64,000 bases of DNA, taken from NCBI RefSeq assembly GCF_954871325.1, contig NC_088777.1:11075366-11139365 (forward strand), written 5' to 3'. Both the position numbers and the translations under genes were made by a program. The notes beneath the pieces are model-generated. The model searched no databases and was not told the DNA's origin. It saw nothing but the letters and a program-made list of their open reading frames with translations. Origin of the DNA: Gordionus sp. m RMFG-2023. Taxonomy: Eukaryota; Nematomorpha; Gordioida; Chordodea; Parachordodidae. Of this stretch, positions 48,412-61,255 are shown one piece after another. Each line of letters opens with the position of its first letter. Positions within the stretch are counted from its first letter, which is position 1.

Positions 48412-49703
48412 CAGGCTTGTTAATCGATCCTTTTGAAAAGATCAAATCCCGATCATGATCTTTTCAAAAAAAGAGGAACGACCTAATTTATAAAAAAGGA
48501 TCGCAATCAAGATCCTTATTTAAATTTCTGAAGGAAATTTCTGATCGATGCAAAATTAAATATAAAAATTAATTAAATATGGTATAAATTTATTGTAATT
48601 TAATAATATAAGTATAAGAATTAGAATATATTTATTTATAATTAAAATTAGCCTTTAATAATAAAAATTTTCTAAGTTATTATTTAAATATTCATGTCTT
48701 TCATTTAGCACTCTCCTGGAGCTCTTGATGTCAAAGGTGTGTTAGATTCAATAAATATATTTTTAAAATTAACATAAGTATTAAAAATATTTATTGAATC
48801 ATCATTCGAATAAAAAAAATTAATAGAACGAACATTTTGTGAAGAATTTTTTCCAAAAAAGATCTATTTCATCCATATATTTATTTGAAGCATTTGCATG
48901 TGGTTAATCCTGCATATTTTCCAAATGGGCTAATAACCTTTCTTTCACCAACAATGTTGTGGCAAATTAATATAAGGCTAGTTTAGCTTTTGGGTAAATT
49001 ATTGCTGCCAATATGTTATTGTCATCATACAATGAAGGAAATCTATATTAAGAAATGATAATTAATTTATAATTAATAAATGTGTTCATTCATATAAATC
49101 AGGTATCTGAGCACTTTTAAATTTAACAATGAGTCCTTGCCCATCATCTGTATCGTATTTATTGTTATATCATATATATTGACTAAATTTAATACTATAT
49201 TTAGACTTTGAGGTTTGAACTACTAATCCTTAAAGAAGATATTTTGTTCTTACATAAGTAGCATTTTGCACTGATCATTGTGTAGTTACCTCCATCCGTT
49301 TCACATAAAGTAAAATACTTATGTAAATTATGAAATGGTAAAAGATTCTCATTTTCACTTATATCTGCTGTCACATCAATAGTAGCTAAAAAAACTTGTA
49401 GGCTCTAAATCTCGTTCTTAAATTTAGGAAATTGTTGAAATATAAAATATGGTGGAATGGAAGTTGATAAAATATGACGTAGATAGATATTTTTTAAAAA
49501 AATAATATTTTAATTTAATTTTCACAATTTTAATTTAATTTATTACTTTTTAAGTAAAAATTAATTTTCAAAAGGATATGCTAAAAAAATGATCTCGATC
49601 ACTATCCTCAATTTAAGACAGGATTATAAATCCTGGAAAATTGACCAATTTAGTATCAAATACAAGATCGGCGATCATTTGATACGATCTTTTAAAAACT
49701 CTG
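48412..49703 (-). mobile_element. defective hAT transposon with BED finger and core remnants
   Basis: Ends CAGGCTTGTTAATCGATCC and its near complement TCTTTTAAAAACTCTG; 8-bp flanks ATAGTAGA / ATATTAGA (7 of 8). Arms contain repeated GATCTTTT/GATCCT units. On the minus strand AKCYLCKNKISSLRISSSNL (about 49269-49208) is a BED finger, and LAAIIYPKAKLALY (about 49013-48972) is the conserved segment before the dimerisation domain. Several frame breaks and an internal loss make it inactive. Confidence 0.9.
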
Positions 49704-49711
49704 ATATTAGA

Positions 49712-50388
49712 TGATCAATAATTTGATAAGCCTATAAAATACAACAATTTAAAACTAATTATTAACAGGTTACTTATAGTTAATAAATATAATCAAATAC
49801 CTCTTTAAATTTGAACATGGAGGTTTTGAAACTTATTACTTTATGGACAAATTTTAGATTTATTAAGGATAGAATTAGTTTAATGAATATATGATGTACT
49901 GTTATTTATTATATTTAGGTCATTACAAAGAAACGGCTGATTAGAAAATAACCCCTAAATTGATATTTTTTATTTTCAAATAATAAGATTTTCTAAGATT
50001 GAACGAACTTAAAATTAACAAGTTCGTCAAAAAAAAGGAACGTCATCATTTTTTTTTATAAACGATTGAACACGTTGGTTTACAACATTACTAAATTCAC
50101 TTAATTATCCGTGATGATGTACTAAATATTATCTTAGTCGAGGAAAGCTTCAAATGTTTCCTGTTTAGCTCATCGTTAAGAGATAATTTAGAATATCATA
50201 TCTATAAGGAGTAACGGCAAGTTGTTATTTAGTTAATGTTTTTCATTAAGAAGTTTTTTCGAAAAATTATTTATTTAAAATCTATTTAAATTGGTTTTAA
50301 GATTATTTTAAAATTATATAACATTTTGGAGTATAGTATACATTTTTAGGGTATATTATTAAGTTACTATATATTTAAATCTTTGCAG
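49712..50388. other. AT-rich gap
   Basis: No supported feature. Confidence 0.4.
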
Positions 50389-50505
50389 AAGACGGCCTTG
50401 CCCATTCAGCCCCTAGGCAAGGGCCAACGGTAAAATCAAAGAAATACGCCGGATCCTACCCAAAAATATTTATGTTATATTTCCCCTATTTTTCTTTTTT
50501 TTAAC
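50389..50505 (+). CDS. candidate exon or GC-rich repeat scrap
   Basis: A clean acceptor (ATTTAAATCTTTGCAG) precedes a GC-rich patch with an internal palindrome, CCTTGCC...GGCAAGG. A GTAAAA donor would make a 41-nt exon. Without it the frame DGLAHSAPRQGPT then KSKKYAGSYPKIF stays open to TAA. The palindrome argues equally for a transposon terminus. Confidence 0.25.
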
Positions 50506-53500
50506 TGATTGAATATCACGCTTATAAAATAAATTTAAATAATTTTAGAAGGTGAAAAATATTTACTATTCTTTTTTACATCATAATTTATAATAAATAG
50601 TTAAACATTAAATTATTAATAAAGTTATTGCTGAATATTTTAATTTATTGCATAACATTAAAATAAAATGTATAATTTTAGCTTTTGATTTCTTCCATAT
50701 TCCTTTTTAAATTAGGGTTAGACACCGAGCTGTGGATCTGGGTTGAAAAATTTTAAAATCGTTATCGCCTTTAGCTTTTCCATTCTTTTTTTGTTTTGAA
50801 TCTGCTGAACTCAATAATTAATTTTCTTATTTTAACAAATATAAAACCTTACTTCAAATCTCGCAATAATAAAATTCATATTTCTTAAAGCTCTTAGTTT
50901 TAAGAATATTACGACAATTGGATTTCATATATTTATAATTAAAATTATTTCATTTTTTTTAAAAACATGTTGTTTGTGGAGGGGTCTACTAATGTTTTTA
51001 TTAAAAACGAAATTCAGTAAATAATATATTTATAACAATAAAAATTTTTTTATTAGTATTCCAATGATTCGAGATTAACCATTTTGAAAATATTTTTCAG
51101 TTTAATAACTAATTTTTGAGAGTATTTTATTAATTTTACCATTTTTGAAAAGATTATAAAAGGGCTTCATAAATTGTGAATCTTAAAATATTATATTTCG
51201 AGTAGGTTATATTTTATTCTAAATATTAGCAAAAATTTCAAATTAATTTCTTGTATATTAATATTTCATCACACGAAAATTTAATGTTTATTTTCTTACA
51301 TTTTTTAAGGAATATTATTATATTAGTATTCTTTTTTGAATTATACAGCATTATTTGTATATAATATAGAATTGATAAGTAAATTTAGACAAATAAATTT
51401 TTGTAAATGACTCATTTATGTAATATTCGCTCATTTATTTGATTAAAAATTACTTTTAATTGTATAAAACGCTAGTTGTTCCCAATTCGAAATTTTTTTT
51501 TTCTAAATATAGAAATATATAATTGTTATAAGTTACAAAAGGTTAACAAAAGTAAAAAATTTCTCAAATCCCGCATAAAATTATATTTTGAGAGAAAAGC
51601 TTATCTAATTATAACATTTTTTGATGAATAATATTAAAAGATATAATGTATTAATGAAATTAGATTTGGTAATAACCCCCCTAATTATTCATAAACATGA
51701 ACTGCAATTTAATTAATTGTAAATGTTTAAACATGGTTAACGAATGTCAGTTCTTATGGTTAAAAAGTTAAAATAAGAAACAAAAACAAGTAAAAAAATT
51801 AAACTTAATTTTTTTTAGTAAGGTCAATTTTCTCTGAATTTTAAAATTGCTGATCAATATTTTTAGTATAATTTATTGTTTTTTTTAGAATGCTTATCCA
51901 ATTTTTTTAAATATTTTTTGATCAATAACAATTTTTATTTTAAAAAAAAAGGAGAGGAGGGATTTTTTTTTTGTTGATGAAAATTTGGATAATTAGTCTA
52001 TTATCTTAGAGTTTACGTTTCTTATACAAATTCTAAAGGAGTAAATGATATAGTTATGTATTCTTAGCTATTAATATAAGGCCATTGACATTTTTATAAT
52101 TAAATTTTATATTCAGGCCTGTGCAAACGGAATAGCTTATAGGGCAGGCCTTCTAAATTGCTGTTTAGCCTAGTCTAAACAGTTTTTTAAGACATCCTAT
52201 TTTAGTTCATTTCAGGTTATTTAGTGACATTGTTTTTTTTTGTTTTGTTTATTTTTTTCTCTTACATTTTAGTGTGTTTAGTTGAAGCTATATTATCCGG
52301 CTAAACAGCCGACATTTTCGAAATAAGTCAAACAAGGACACAACCTAAAGGTTTTAACCATCTAATAATTATAATTAAATAAGATTAAACCCTATTCTAT
52401 AATAAAATTATACTTTATATGGAAACAAATTTTATAGACATTGAGGATCTGGTGATATTTTTAGAGGTTCATAAGAGCTTTTGCAGCATACTACAAATAC
52501 GTTATGGAGTAAATAAACTTAAAATGATGTAAAAGGAGATTAATAATACGAGATTTTAGATTACACCTAGACATGAATATTCAATCAAATTAAGATCTAA
52601 TAAATATATCTAAGATGTTTATGGTTTTCTGCTAGCCCCCCCCCCCCACCCCCACCACCAATAATTGAAAATATATACATAAATATTTTGTTATATAATT
52701 TTTAGGTTAGGGAATTGGCTTACCAATTATCATGCAAATATTTTAATCAAAGTTCAAAAATCTCGGGACATTAGAAAAATTACGAGAGAAGATTGATTAA
52801 CAGAATTTATTAGAAATCATGTAATATCATTTTAAAAAAAGCCACTCGCATAGCCAGGGCTATATTTTTAATAGAAAAGATAAAAGAATTATTTACTAAT
52901 TTAAGGCAAGTGATGATTTAAATTAGTATTTATTATAATATAATCTGGATTAAATTTCATATTCCGCATTTCTAAGAATATGTAATTATATCAAACTATA
53001 TAATTTTATTGCTTAATTTTCTTAAAAATATGTAATGTAATTAAAATTTATATATTGAGCTGATGCCTTTAAAAAAATTAAAATGTCTACTTCATAAAAA
53101 TATGTTATTTAACTAATCCTTTCTAAATTAAATATTACGAGCAACCAAATTATATTCCCTAATTTTCAAGAAAATATGTTTGAGATATATTGAGCTAATA
53201 ATTACTTAAATTAAACAATATTGCTTAATTTTCATAAAATAATGTCCCTTAACTAATTCTTAAACTAAATAATATATATTTAAAAAACATATTGCTCAAA
53301 TTATATAAAATTATCCAATTCAATGTTTAAATGATCTAATGTTTAACTAAATTAAATTTGTATACATAACTTAATTTTCATATATTTAACAAACAACCAA
53401 ATTATTTCCATTATGGCTTAATTTTATAGGGAAATAATATATTTATGTATATTTAAAAATAATCAATAATGTAGACCGAAAAGAGCCTCAAGCAAAGGCT

Positions 53501-53618
53501 GCCTGGTATAGCTCATCCTTTCCCAATTATTTTTTCCAGAAATATTAATATGGTGGAAAAAAGTATAATATATTTTTTTTATGTAAAAGTAAGATAGAGG
53601 AAAGAAATAAGATACTAT
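50506..53618. other. AT-rich gap
   Basis: No supported gene over about 3 kb. Contains the diverged repeat shared with 15475-15612 (pieces GACATCCTATTTTAG, GTTGAAGCTATA, GGACACAACCTAA at about 52190-52350), a C-rich run at about 52637-52662, and long A/T runs. Confidence 0.4.
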
Positions 53619-53708
53619 TTATTTATAAATATAGTGTAGTTTAATTGCCGTGTTAGAGCTCACATGATCCCCAGTTTCCTCTATCACATTTCCAAAGATG
53701 CCACAAGT
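53619..53708 (-). CDS. candidate 3' terminal exon, unidentified
   Basis: After an AG (GTCAAATAG) a 29-codon frame reads CGIFGNVIEETGDHVSS then NTAIKLHYIYK and TAA. Composition is coding-like against an AT-rich background. No partner exon was linked. Confidence 0.3.
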   Translation of the reverse strand, partial: TCGIFGNVIEETGDHVSSNTAIKLHYIYK

Positions 53709-54314
53709 CTATTTGACTACTTTTATGCTACCGCTATTAAATTATTATAAAAGTATCAAAACTAGAAGCTAGAGATATCGAGTCTTTAAAATATGTCAAA
53801 AAATTGATTATTAACATCTCTTATATAATTCGTTTATTTGATTTTATTAAAAATAATTATTTTAGTGCTTCTATATTTTTAGCTCTATTTTGACTGAATC
53901 TTGATACCAATTATAGAAACTTATTTTTGATACTAATTAAGCATTACATATTGGTCTAAACTTTAGAATGAACACTTTCAAAAGTTTGGCAAAGTTTATG
54001 CTTAGTGCCACTTGATACTTAAGATGAGATTCAGATTCATAAAAAATCTAACTCAATATATTGGGATTTTAACTATTGACCGAAAGGAAATAATATCTAT
54101 CGTAAAATCATAAGATTCAACAATATCTTGAATCGGAGAAAAAAAGAAATATTTAAACATAATTGATTTTTGAATAAAAATTTAAAACCAAATTTGTGTC
54201 ATAAATGAGATCAATCTTTTTTTTATTATGAATTTGAATAAATTCTTTATTTATAATGGCACAAATTTAACACCACCAATATTTACACAAATTAAAATAT
54301 TATATAAATATGAA

Positions 54315-54520
54315 TTAAAAACCCACATCTTTCATTTCGTTTTTCTTTGGGCTAATTTCATTTACCCCGCGAGGATTTCTTTTCCATATTTTGATATATA
54401 GATCAGGAATCCCCTCCGAAGGTCCATTAAAATTTATGAACATTAAATCTTACAAATTATATTTACTTTTTAAAAGCGCTCGATTATCTACCATGCCTCT
54501 ACAATACTCAGCAGTACTGA
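54315..54520 (-). CDS. candidate exons, unidentified; alternative readings
   Basis: A good acceptor (TTCCTTACTTTTTCGTTCAG) at 54512 opens AEYCRGMVDNRALLKSKYN, ending at a GTAAGA. A 40-nt intron from there to CTTCGGAG would join in frame to GFLIYISKYGKEILAG and a TAA. Alternatively 54443-54315 reads GPSEGIPDLYIKIWKRNPRG then VNEISPKKNEMKDVGF and TAA in another frame. Both are protein-like; transcript data would decide. The family is not recognised. Confidence 0.35.
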
Positions 54521-55786
54521 ACGAAAAAGTAAGGAAGCAATTAAAGAATTTTTAAAAATTTTGGATATATTTTCATCGATATATTGTAGAAGCCCAGCAA
54601 GTTTCATATTTATTCATTATAAATCTCTGGCAGATTCTTATTAATTGCTGATTGCTAAATCACGCATCTAGGTTCATAGGCCAATTTTATTTTTGAATAA
54701 AGATTATATCGGAAAGAATTTCTAAAAAAATAATTTTATTAAAACTTGTCCAAATAAAATTACCCTCATTTTCAAACATCCATTAAACGGGACTGCATGA
54801 TGTTTTCTAAGGAATTTATAAATTGGTCTATTTTAATTTTCGTTTTTGATTTTTAATGATATATTTTTAAATAAAAGTGTAATTTCTGAATCGAGTGACA
54901 TCTGTAAATATTCACCGACATGATATTTAAATATAATTTTCAACATATTTCTAATGATTTAATTTTTATATCCTCAATCAATAAAAAAAATGGTTCATTA
55001 ACAAAAGGACACCTAAGAACTTTTCATATCAAAGTAGTTATTATTCTTATCAACTAAAAATCACCTACCTATTTGACAAATTCTATTTAGGCATTTAAAC
55101 AATTTTGTTATTGGACTATATATTACCTGTAGAGTTGTAAAATCAGCTCTTTTTACAGTCGAAAAATCGCTTAAGGCAAGAATATATTTTTTTTCTAGAT
55201 TGAATTATCTTAAGTTTAAACCTCGATCGAATCTAAGATGATAGTTTTCAATAAAAACAGTTTAGCCTTTTTAGCTTAGGCTTAAAATCTACTAAAAATG
55301 AAGCCATTTATAATCACTACTTGTTGGTGGCGAACCTCATCCTATACTTTAAGTAAAGCAAGGCGCTGGCGATTTATAAAAGTTTGTATGGGGATTATAA
55401 AGAAAATTTGATGTTAATATTAATGTGTCAATAATATCTAAATTATAAAATATTTTAATGGGTCATTAATCCTGCAACTAAAATAAAGTAAAAATATAAA
55501 AACCTATCATTCTTCTCCAACCATTATCGATTTTATTAACACCCCTCCCCCATTTTTTATCATATATACTCCCCTAAATATTTTTTAATACAAAAAAGGA
55601 AATTGGAATCAAAATTTGCTTAGTACACACCTCCTACCCTCCTTCTAAACATATCAACTCATTCTATTAAATTTCTGTGAAGATATTGCATTAGACCTTC
55701 TCACCCGTGGTAGTTTCTATGTTTAAAGAATAAGTCAGTTATAACCCCATGAGCTATTCTGAGAGGAAAATATGAATTGGATATCT

Positions 55787-56075
55787 GGTTTGCACTAATA
55801 TCTAATGCCTAACTAGCACATATTTATTCATAAATCAGTTTACAAGTAAAATGAAAACTATAACGTCACACTTTGTGAAATGATACAAGCTTTTGAAAAC
55901 ATTTCTTAAACTTACACTAAGAAATTAGGTTGTGTCTATCTAGTGAATTTTATTGTTTTGATCTGTTTGATAGATTTAAGGGGGAAAAATTTATTGGCAA
56001 AATAAATAAAAAAATCGTTAAAATTGACATAGAAGTTTTAAATATCTGGTTTGCATAAGTATTTAATGCCTTATC
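55787..56075. repeat. two similar 30-base segments about 254 bases apart
   Basis: TATCTGGTTTGCACTAATAT plus CTAATGCCTA (55787-55816) and TATCTGGTTTGCATAAGTAT plus TTAATGCCTTA (56044-56074) are about 85% alike, with weaker similarity continuing another 40 bases. The right copy lies in a candidate exon, so this is either a duplicated exon or a repeat shared with it. Confidence 0.6.
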
Positions 56076-56540
56076 GATTAATTCTTCAATCAATTTAGAC
56101 CACCAGTAACTGAATTATAAGCCAAAATAAAAATTATAAAAACAAACTTTAAACGTGTGGTCAGTCAATCTTTTAGAAGTTTTATCTCTAAAACATCTAG
56201 CAATATTGGTTTTAACAAGTTTCTGGGGCCAATTCGTGTTCAGAAATTCAAAATTGCTTTGACGGGCATTTTGAGACCGCAGACCAAACAGAGACCAATT
56301 TATGGGCAATCCATCAACCCTGGGTAATATGAACCAGAGATAGGTTTGACCTCCTTTAAAAAATCGGTTTTCGATTAAGTTCCTGTTATCATATTTCCGC
56401 TAAATAGAGTTTAAAATTCCTGAACCTGAATCCGGGTCCAGACTCCCGATTTTTAATACATTTTACTGTTTCATCCCGTTCTATAAATAGTTCAAATGAA
56501 AACGTATTATTCGCAAAATAAGAATTTGAAAATTTTCTTT
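56029..56540 (-). CDS. internal exons of an unidentified gene (at least three)
   Basis: Three minus-strand pieces join with consistent phases: about 56540-56483 (NSYFANNTFSFELFIERDET, donor GTAAAA, phase 0), 56399-56155 after CTCTATTTAG (donor GTTTAA, phase 2) and 56109-56029 after GGCTTATAATTCAG. The introns are 83 and 45 nt. The middle exon gives 82 residues including GGQTYLWFILPRVDGL, INWSLFGLRSQNARQ and NWPQKLVKTNIARCF. The last gives YWWSKLIEELIDKALN, then TYANQIF. This is the best-supported unidentified coding block in the window. No domain was recognised, and both ends of the gene are missing. A segment of the last exon recurs at 55787. Confidence 0.6.
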
Positions 56541-56559
56541 GTTCTTAGACTCTTGATTT

Positions 56560-56900
56560 AAGAGTAAAGTGTGAAGGAGGATCATTTTTACACATTTTTG
56601 CTAAATTATTCGGCGACTCTCTTAACTTCTAATTTAGGCAAGTCATAATAAATAAAAATTTACAAGAAAAAGAGAAGAAAAAAATTAAAGAAGAAGAAAA
56701 TTTAGCAAAAAGGAAGGAAAATTAGTAAAAATAATAAATCGAAATCAAGGAAAACGAACAAAAGTTTGGCGGTCCCTATAATAATCTAATTTTGGCCGCT
56801 GATGCCCTACGCTTACTTGTCTGACTGAATTTGTCTGTCGATTACCTCAAAACAAGGGCTTTACATTCTCAATTTATTTTAATTAATGCAGCTAGCCTAA
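56560..56900. other. purine-rich and GC-rich patch, unexplained
   Basis: A purine-rich stretch (56664-56733) reads EKEKKKIKEEENLAKRK on the plus strand. It is followed by a GC-richer patch (56762-56820) open on both strands: KFGGPYNNLILAADALRLLV (+) and RQVSVGHQRPKLDYYRDRQ (-). It could be an exon pair or a transposon scrap, and I cannot decide. Confidence 0.25.
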
Positions 56901-57711
56901 CTATTCTAATATATGGAATCTTTGATGTGCCTATAAAAAACTTGCACATGCATTTTATCGGCGTATCTTTTTAAACAGAACTATATAAACTAGTCTGGTA
57001 GAGCACATGAAAAATGATAAAGTAATATCAGACATATCTAATGACGGGGAATAACAATAAATTCTAATATCAGAGCCTATATCAAAGACTACCTTATATT
57101 TGTGACTATTTACGTTAATTTAGTTCATGTAAATAATTAATAAATGACCCTTCATAAGCAATTTTTGCAAAATTGCGAATTAATGGATTACTTGTTTATA
57201 AAATTATGGAATATGAAATATCATGATTAAGGTTATAAATTTTAAGACATCGATAAAATTTTAAAACTTAGTATTTTGACTTTAATAAAATGGTTATTTA
57301 GATGTGAAAATAAAATCTGAAAAAAATTCTAGTTAGAAAAACTGGCCGCCTCAAATAGAAACTAATTGCGTACATATCCTATATATCAATTAATATGTAA
57401 AATAGTAAGTTCTAGGACCAGGTATATTGTAAATGAGAGTAATTGGAGAAAGGTTTTGAAAGCGTTCGTTAACTTCCAAATCTAATTTGTGTTCAATCCA
57501 ATTTTGATTTTATTTAAAAATTATTCATTTCGTGCTCATTTAATATTTATGAGAATATATATATTTTTTTTAAATTTAAAATTATAAAAAACCTCTTGGG
57601 GAAAAAAAATAAAAAAAAATTGTATAAAAATATTTTTTTGAATCATTAAAGAATTAATTTAAAATTAATAACTTTTTAATTTTTAAGAATTTAATTATTT
57701 CCTTGTTTCAG

Positions 57712-57765
57712 ACACTTCTCGTCTCTGAGGAGTTTCAATGCGTAAATATTATTATGGATAATTAA
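57712..57765 (+). CDS. candidate short exon
   Basis: Good acceptor (TTATTTCCTTGTTTCAG), then TLLVSEEFQC followed by GTAAAT (a good donor, giving a 30-nt microexon) or continuing VNIIMDN to TAA. Isolated and unrecognised. Confidence 0.3.
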   Translation, partial: TLLVSEEFQCVNIIMDN

Positions 57766-58077
57766 AATATTTCCCTATTAATCAAATATATTTTTATGAT
57801 ATAAGCCTCAATCATTTTACAATCACAATTTTTCTCTCCTTCTTTTGTCTGTTGTTTCAAAAAAATCTTCTGGTTTATAAATCATTATTCCTCGAGAACG
57901 TTTTACAAAAAAGAGCAATTTTTTTAGAACAAATTTATTTTGAATAGATTTTTTAAGGTTAAATTAAAAACTTTAAATATGACGGTCGAAACCGTCAATC
58001 TTCCATGTTAAGTTTTCTATTATTTAAATGATAAAGCTTTTTAAATAATTTCAATCTTGCCTATTTCGATTTAAGTT

Positions 58078-58200
58078 TTACTTAAGTAGACAGGCAAAGG
58101 CTTGAAAGCAGTGTTGAATAAAATGGGAAATCAAATATCTAGGTAGATCAATGCTGGGAGCTCCTCCCAATTTAAAAATTATTAACAAAATTAGAATAAA
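58078..58200 (-). CDS. candidate exon, unidentified
   Basis: The frame APSIDLPRYLISHFIQHC then FQAFACLLK ends at an AAG followed by TAAAAC; GTAAAA after CTTAA is a fair donor in phase 2. The upstream acceptor is uncertain (GGGAG). No partner exon was found. Confidence 0.25.
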   Translation of the reverse strand, partial: FILILLIIFKLGGAPSIDLPRYLISHFIQHCFQAFACLLK

Positions 58201-58299
58201 TATTTTAGGTTTAATCAGATTATGCTTCATTTTCAAAATTAATGTTGTATAAAATATCATATAAAGTGGGTTTACCTATATTTATACATGATATTTCAA

Positions 58300-60240
58300 T
58301 CTGAGCCCATGTTTATAAAAACAAATCGCTTGGGTTAAGGCTATTCCTATGACAAATATTACAAATGCTTGATATTCCCATTTTAATTGAAATCTAGTTT
58401 TAATTTTTATAAAAATATATATCTAAAAATTTTGTTAAAATATATGAGAGCTCGTCTAGTAAAATTATTATGTGATGTTAGGTTGAAATTTAAAACATCT
58501 TAATAAAATATTGGATAATGAATATAAGGATTTATGATTGAAGAAGTAATGCGATCTTGTAATAAAAAATATTGTATCATGAATATTAATGATAATCATT
58601 ATTGTATAGATGTTTGCTATGGGGGGGGGGTTTATTCAACTCTATTGTCCGCCTAAAAATATTTTTTAACCCTCCCGCAACCTGCCAAATGTTTAAAATA
58701 TTTTAGAAAGTACATCCGAGCCCGGCTATAAAGAATGTGCAAGTGTTGGATGCGGATTAAAAACCCTTCCTTTGTAGACCTATAATTCATTACTGCAAGA
58801 TTATTGAGAAATGTAAAATTGTAAATAATATTAGGATAAAATATCAAACTTGATTAGTTACTTCTAATGTTTCACATAAATGTTAACAAATTGAAAAAAG
58901 GAAACATATGGGGAGCTCTCAAATTGGTTTCATCTAATAAAAAAAATTACCCCGTTTGATAAACTTGCTCTTACCCTATTGAATGGTTAAAAGAAGTATA
59001 TCCTCAGGCTTTTGCTGAAAATCTCCACACTTCTAAAACATAATTCAATCAAAATAATCAAGGTCAAGGATGAACTTATTAAAACAGATATTTTTTAATA
59101 AAAGCCCAGCATGGCGTACTGACGATTTGACACGCTTATTTACAATTTAATCAATCTTAAAAATCCTATTACGATTGTACATTCATTGACAGAAAATATA
59201 TTAAACAAAGATAACTTCCGCTTAACCTTCATAGGTATTAATTCACGTACTTCTTCTTCCTATCCCACTAATGTTAATTCGAATCAAGATTGATATTGCT
59301 AAATAAAAAAAATATAAGTCAATTATCTTAAATTAACTTATTATATTTTTATCTATTCGTTATCTCTTCCCTTGGTAATACGTCAGCGGAACTTAAAATT
59401 AAAAAAATATAGGTGACAAAATCAGAGATATTACATCAGAACCCAATAATTTTTTTGTTCCTAAAACTAAAATAAATACAAAATATTATTTAATATAATA
59501 GCTCGTTTACTGAGAACTTGTGGTCCCAAGTTTCATTTTTAAAGAATTATTGTTTATTATTTTTATATTTTTATTTTAAATTATCTATTTATGATAGGTT
59601 AAATTAAAATTTAAGTATAATTTTTTGGTAGGGAATTAGTAAAAGAATAACTTATCGATCCTTTGATCCACGCTTTTTACTAATGTATTTTTTAAAATCA
59701 AAATTAAATATATATAGGTATAAATAATTATACTTTATACATAATTATTAATTAGTAATTAAATTACTAATGACATCTAAATGGCTTTCATTTTTTAAAA
59801 TTAATATATAGTGTATTATATTATATATATGGTAAAGTAATTTTTGGTTTTATAATTTAGATGGGACATAATGAAGGCTATATTTAATAATTATTTAGTA
59901 TTTAGAAATTAAGTTATTTTATGTTTCTAAAAAATATAATTTAGATTATTATAGCTTTCATTTCATTATGAATATATATTGCATCTAAATTATCTGACAT
60001 CATATTAATCATCAATATTTCGTTTTTACTCAAATCCTATCTTAACGAATATTTATACCTTATTTTTTTTTAAAAAAAATATAATTTATGGCATTTTAAT
60101 AACGTGTTATATTGAAAATTCGCGATTAAACTATATATTTCAAAGTCTAGCAAAAAGATATATTCCCATCATAATTTTAATAGTATTTTATATAATATAA
60201 TAAACATTATTAGTGGAATTCCTATTATTTTGAAATTTTG
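58300..60240. other. gap with open patches
   Basis: The plus-strand frame 59128-59292 is open for 54 codons (NPITIVHSLTENILNKDNFR then LTFIGINSRTSSS), closes with TGA and lies downstream of several stops in the same frame, so it may be a pseudogene or terminal exon. 58966-59042 (+) reads YPIEWLKEVYPQAFAENLH. 58847-58653 (-) is open but ends beside a run of 10 G. None is assignable. Confidence 0.25.
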
Positions 60241-60245
60241 GTCAT

Positions 60246-60440
60246 ATGCCTCTTTTATCTAGTAGAGTTTTAAAATTTAAAAAAAACAGCTTTAAAACGA
60301 GAAACCCAAGTCATCCATTTTTGGGCAAGCGTTCACTATATATATATAAAAAATTTAGTAAAAACCTACTATATCGAAAAGAAATTTTTTCTCTTCCTCT
60401 CCCTTCTGTGTCAAGTGACTCTTCAAACTACTTAATTTAA
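60246..60440 (+). CDS. small open frame, uncertain
   Basis: Frame of 64 codons from ATG, basic in the middle (KTRNPSHPFLGKRSLYIYKK) and Ser-rich at the end (LPLPSVSSDSSNYLI). Composition is more coding-like than its surroundings, but there is no known domain and no obvious splice partner. Confidence 0.2.
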   Translation: MPLLSSRVLKFKKNSFKTRNPSHPFLGKRSLYIYKKFSKNLLYRKEIFSLPLPSVSSDSSNYLI

Positions 60441-60476
60441 CTTAAAAAGGCATATTATAGTTAGGGCTAAAATAAT

Positions 60477-60738
60477 ACATGAATTATTTGCCTTTGATAT
60501 AACAATGCTAATATTCTAAATGTCATTTTTAAATATAATAATGAATATTTCTGATATGATGGGTATACACTTTTCTAACAAATATAATTATTAAAACAAA
60601 TAATATTCATTTGATGTGATGGGATAATTATCCTTTCAAAACAGCACATGAATTATTTGTCCTTTGATAAAACAATACCAATATGTTAAATTTTGTCAAT
60701 TTTAAATATTATAATGAATGTTTCTAATATGATGGTAT
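60477..60738. repeat. imperfect direct duplication, about 90 bp, spacing about 170
   Basis: ACATGAATTATTTGCCTTTG... (60477-60565) recurs as ACATGAATTATTTGTCCTTTG... (60647-60738), with GATATGATGGG / AATATGATGGT at the right ends. Fully non-coding. Confidence 0.8.
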
Positions 60739-61255
60739 GGGATTATACTATGCCAATAAACATAATATTTAAAGCCAATAGGAAATTGACTCCTTTGAAC
60801 TAAAAAAAAGGCATTAGAAGAAATTGTACAGAAAATTAAATAATTAAATATAACTTTGAAAATTGAAGTTATTGTATTATCATTTACTTACAAAATATAT
60901 CTAAATCTTTCTCAAAAAGTAAATAGTAGATTGAGATTTTTAGCTATGACAATAAAACCCTTAAAACTTACACTAAATTAGAAAAGAAGAACGGATAATT
61001 TTTTTTTGCTAGAATATGACCAAGCTAAGTTATAAACTCAAATTGAAAAAAAAATTTACAATTAGTTTGCACTTCTTCACAACCTTACTTATTATAATAT
61101 TGCACCTGAAGAATAACGAATAATTTATTGCAGGGAAGTTCATTTATTTCATATAGCTATATAGTTAAAACTCATTGACGTTAATTATTTAAGAATTTAA
61201 AGCATTTAATTAAATATATGCTTACGGATCAAAATTCATTGGAAAGTGACATTTA

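Noticed and set aside
10347-58630. Runs of G or C (10347-10356, 36775-36788, 52637-52646, 58621-58630) as functional quadruplex sites
   Set aside because: Single homopolymer runs, not spaced G-tracts; more likely slippage products.
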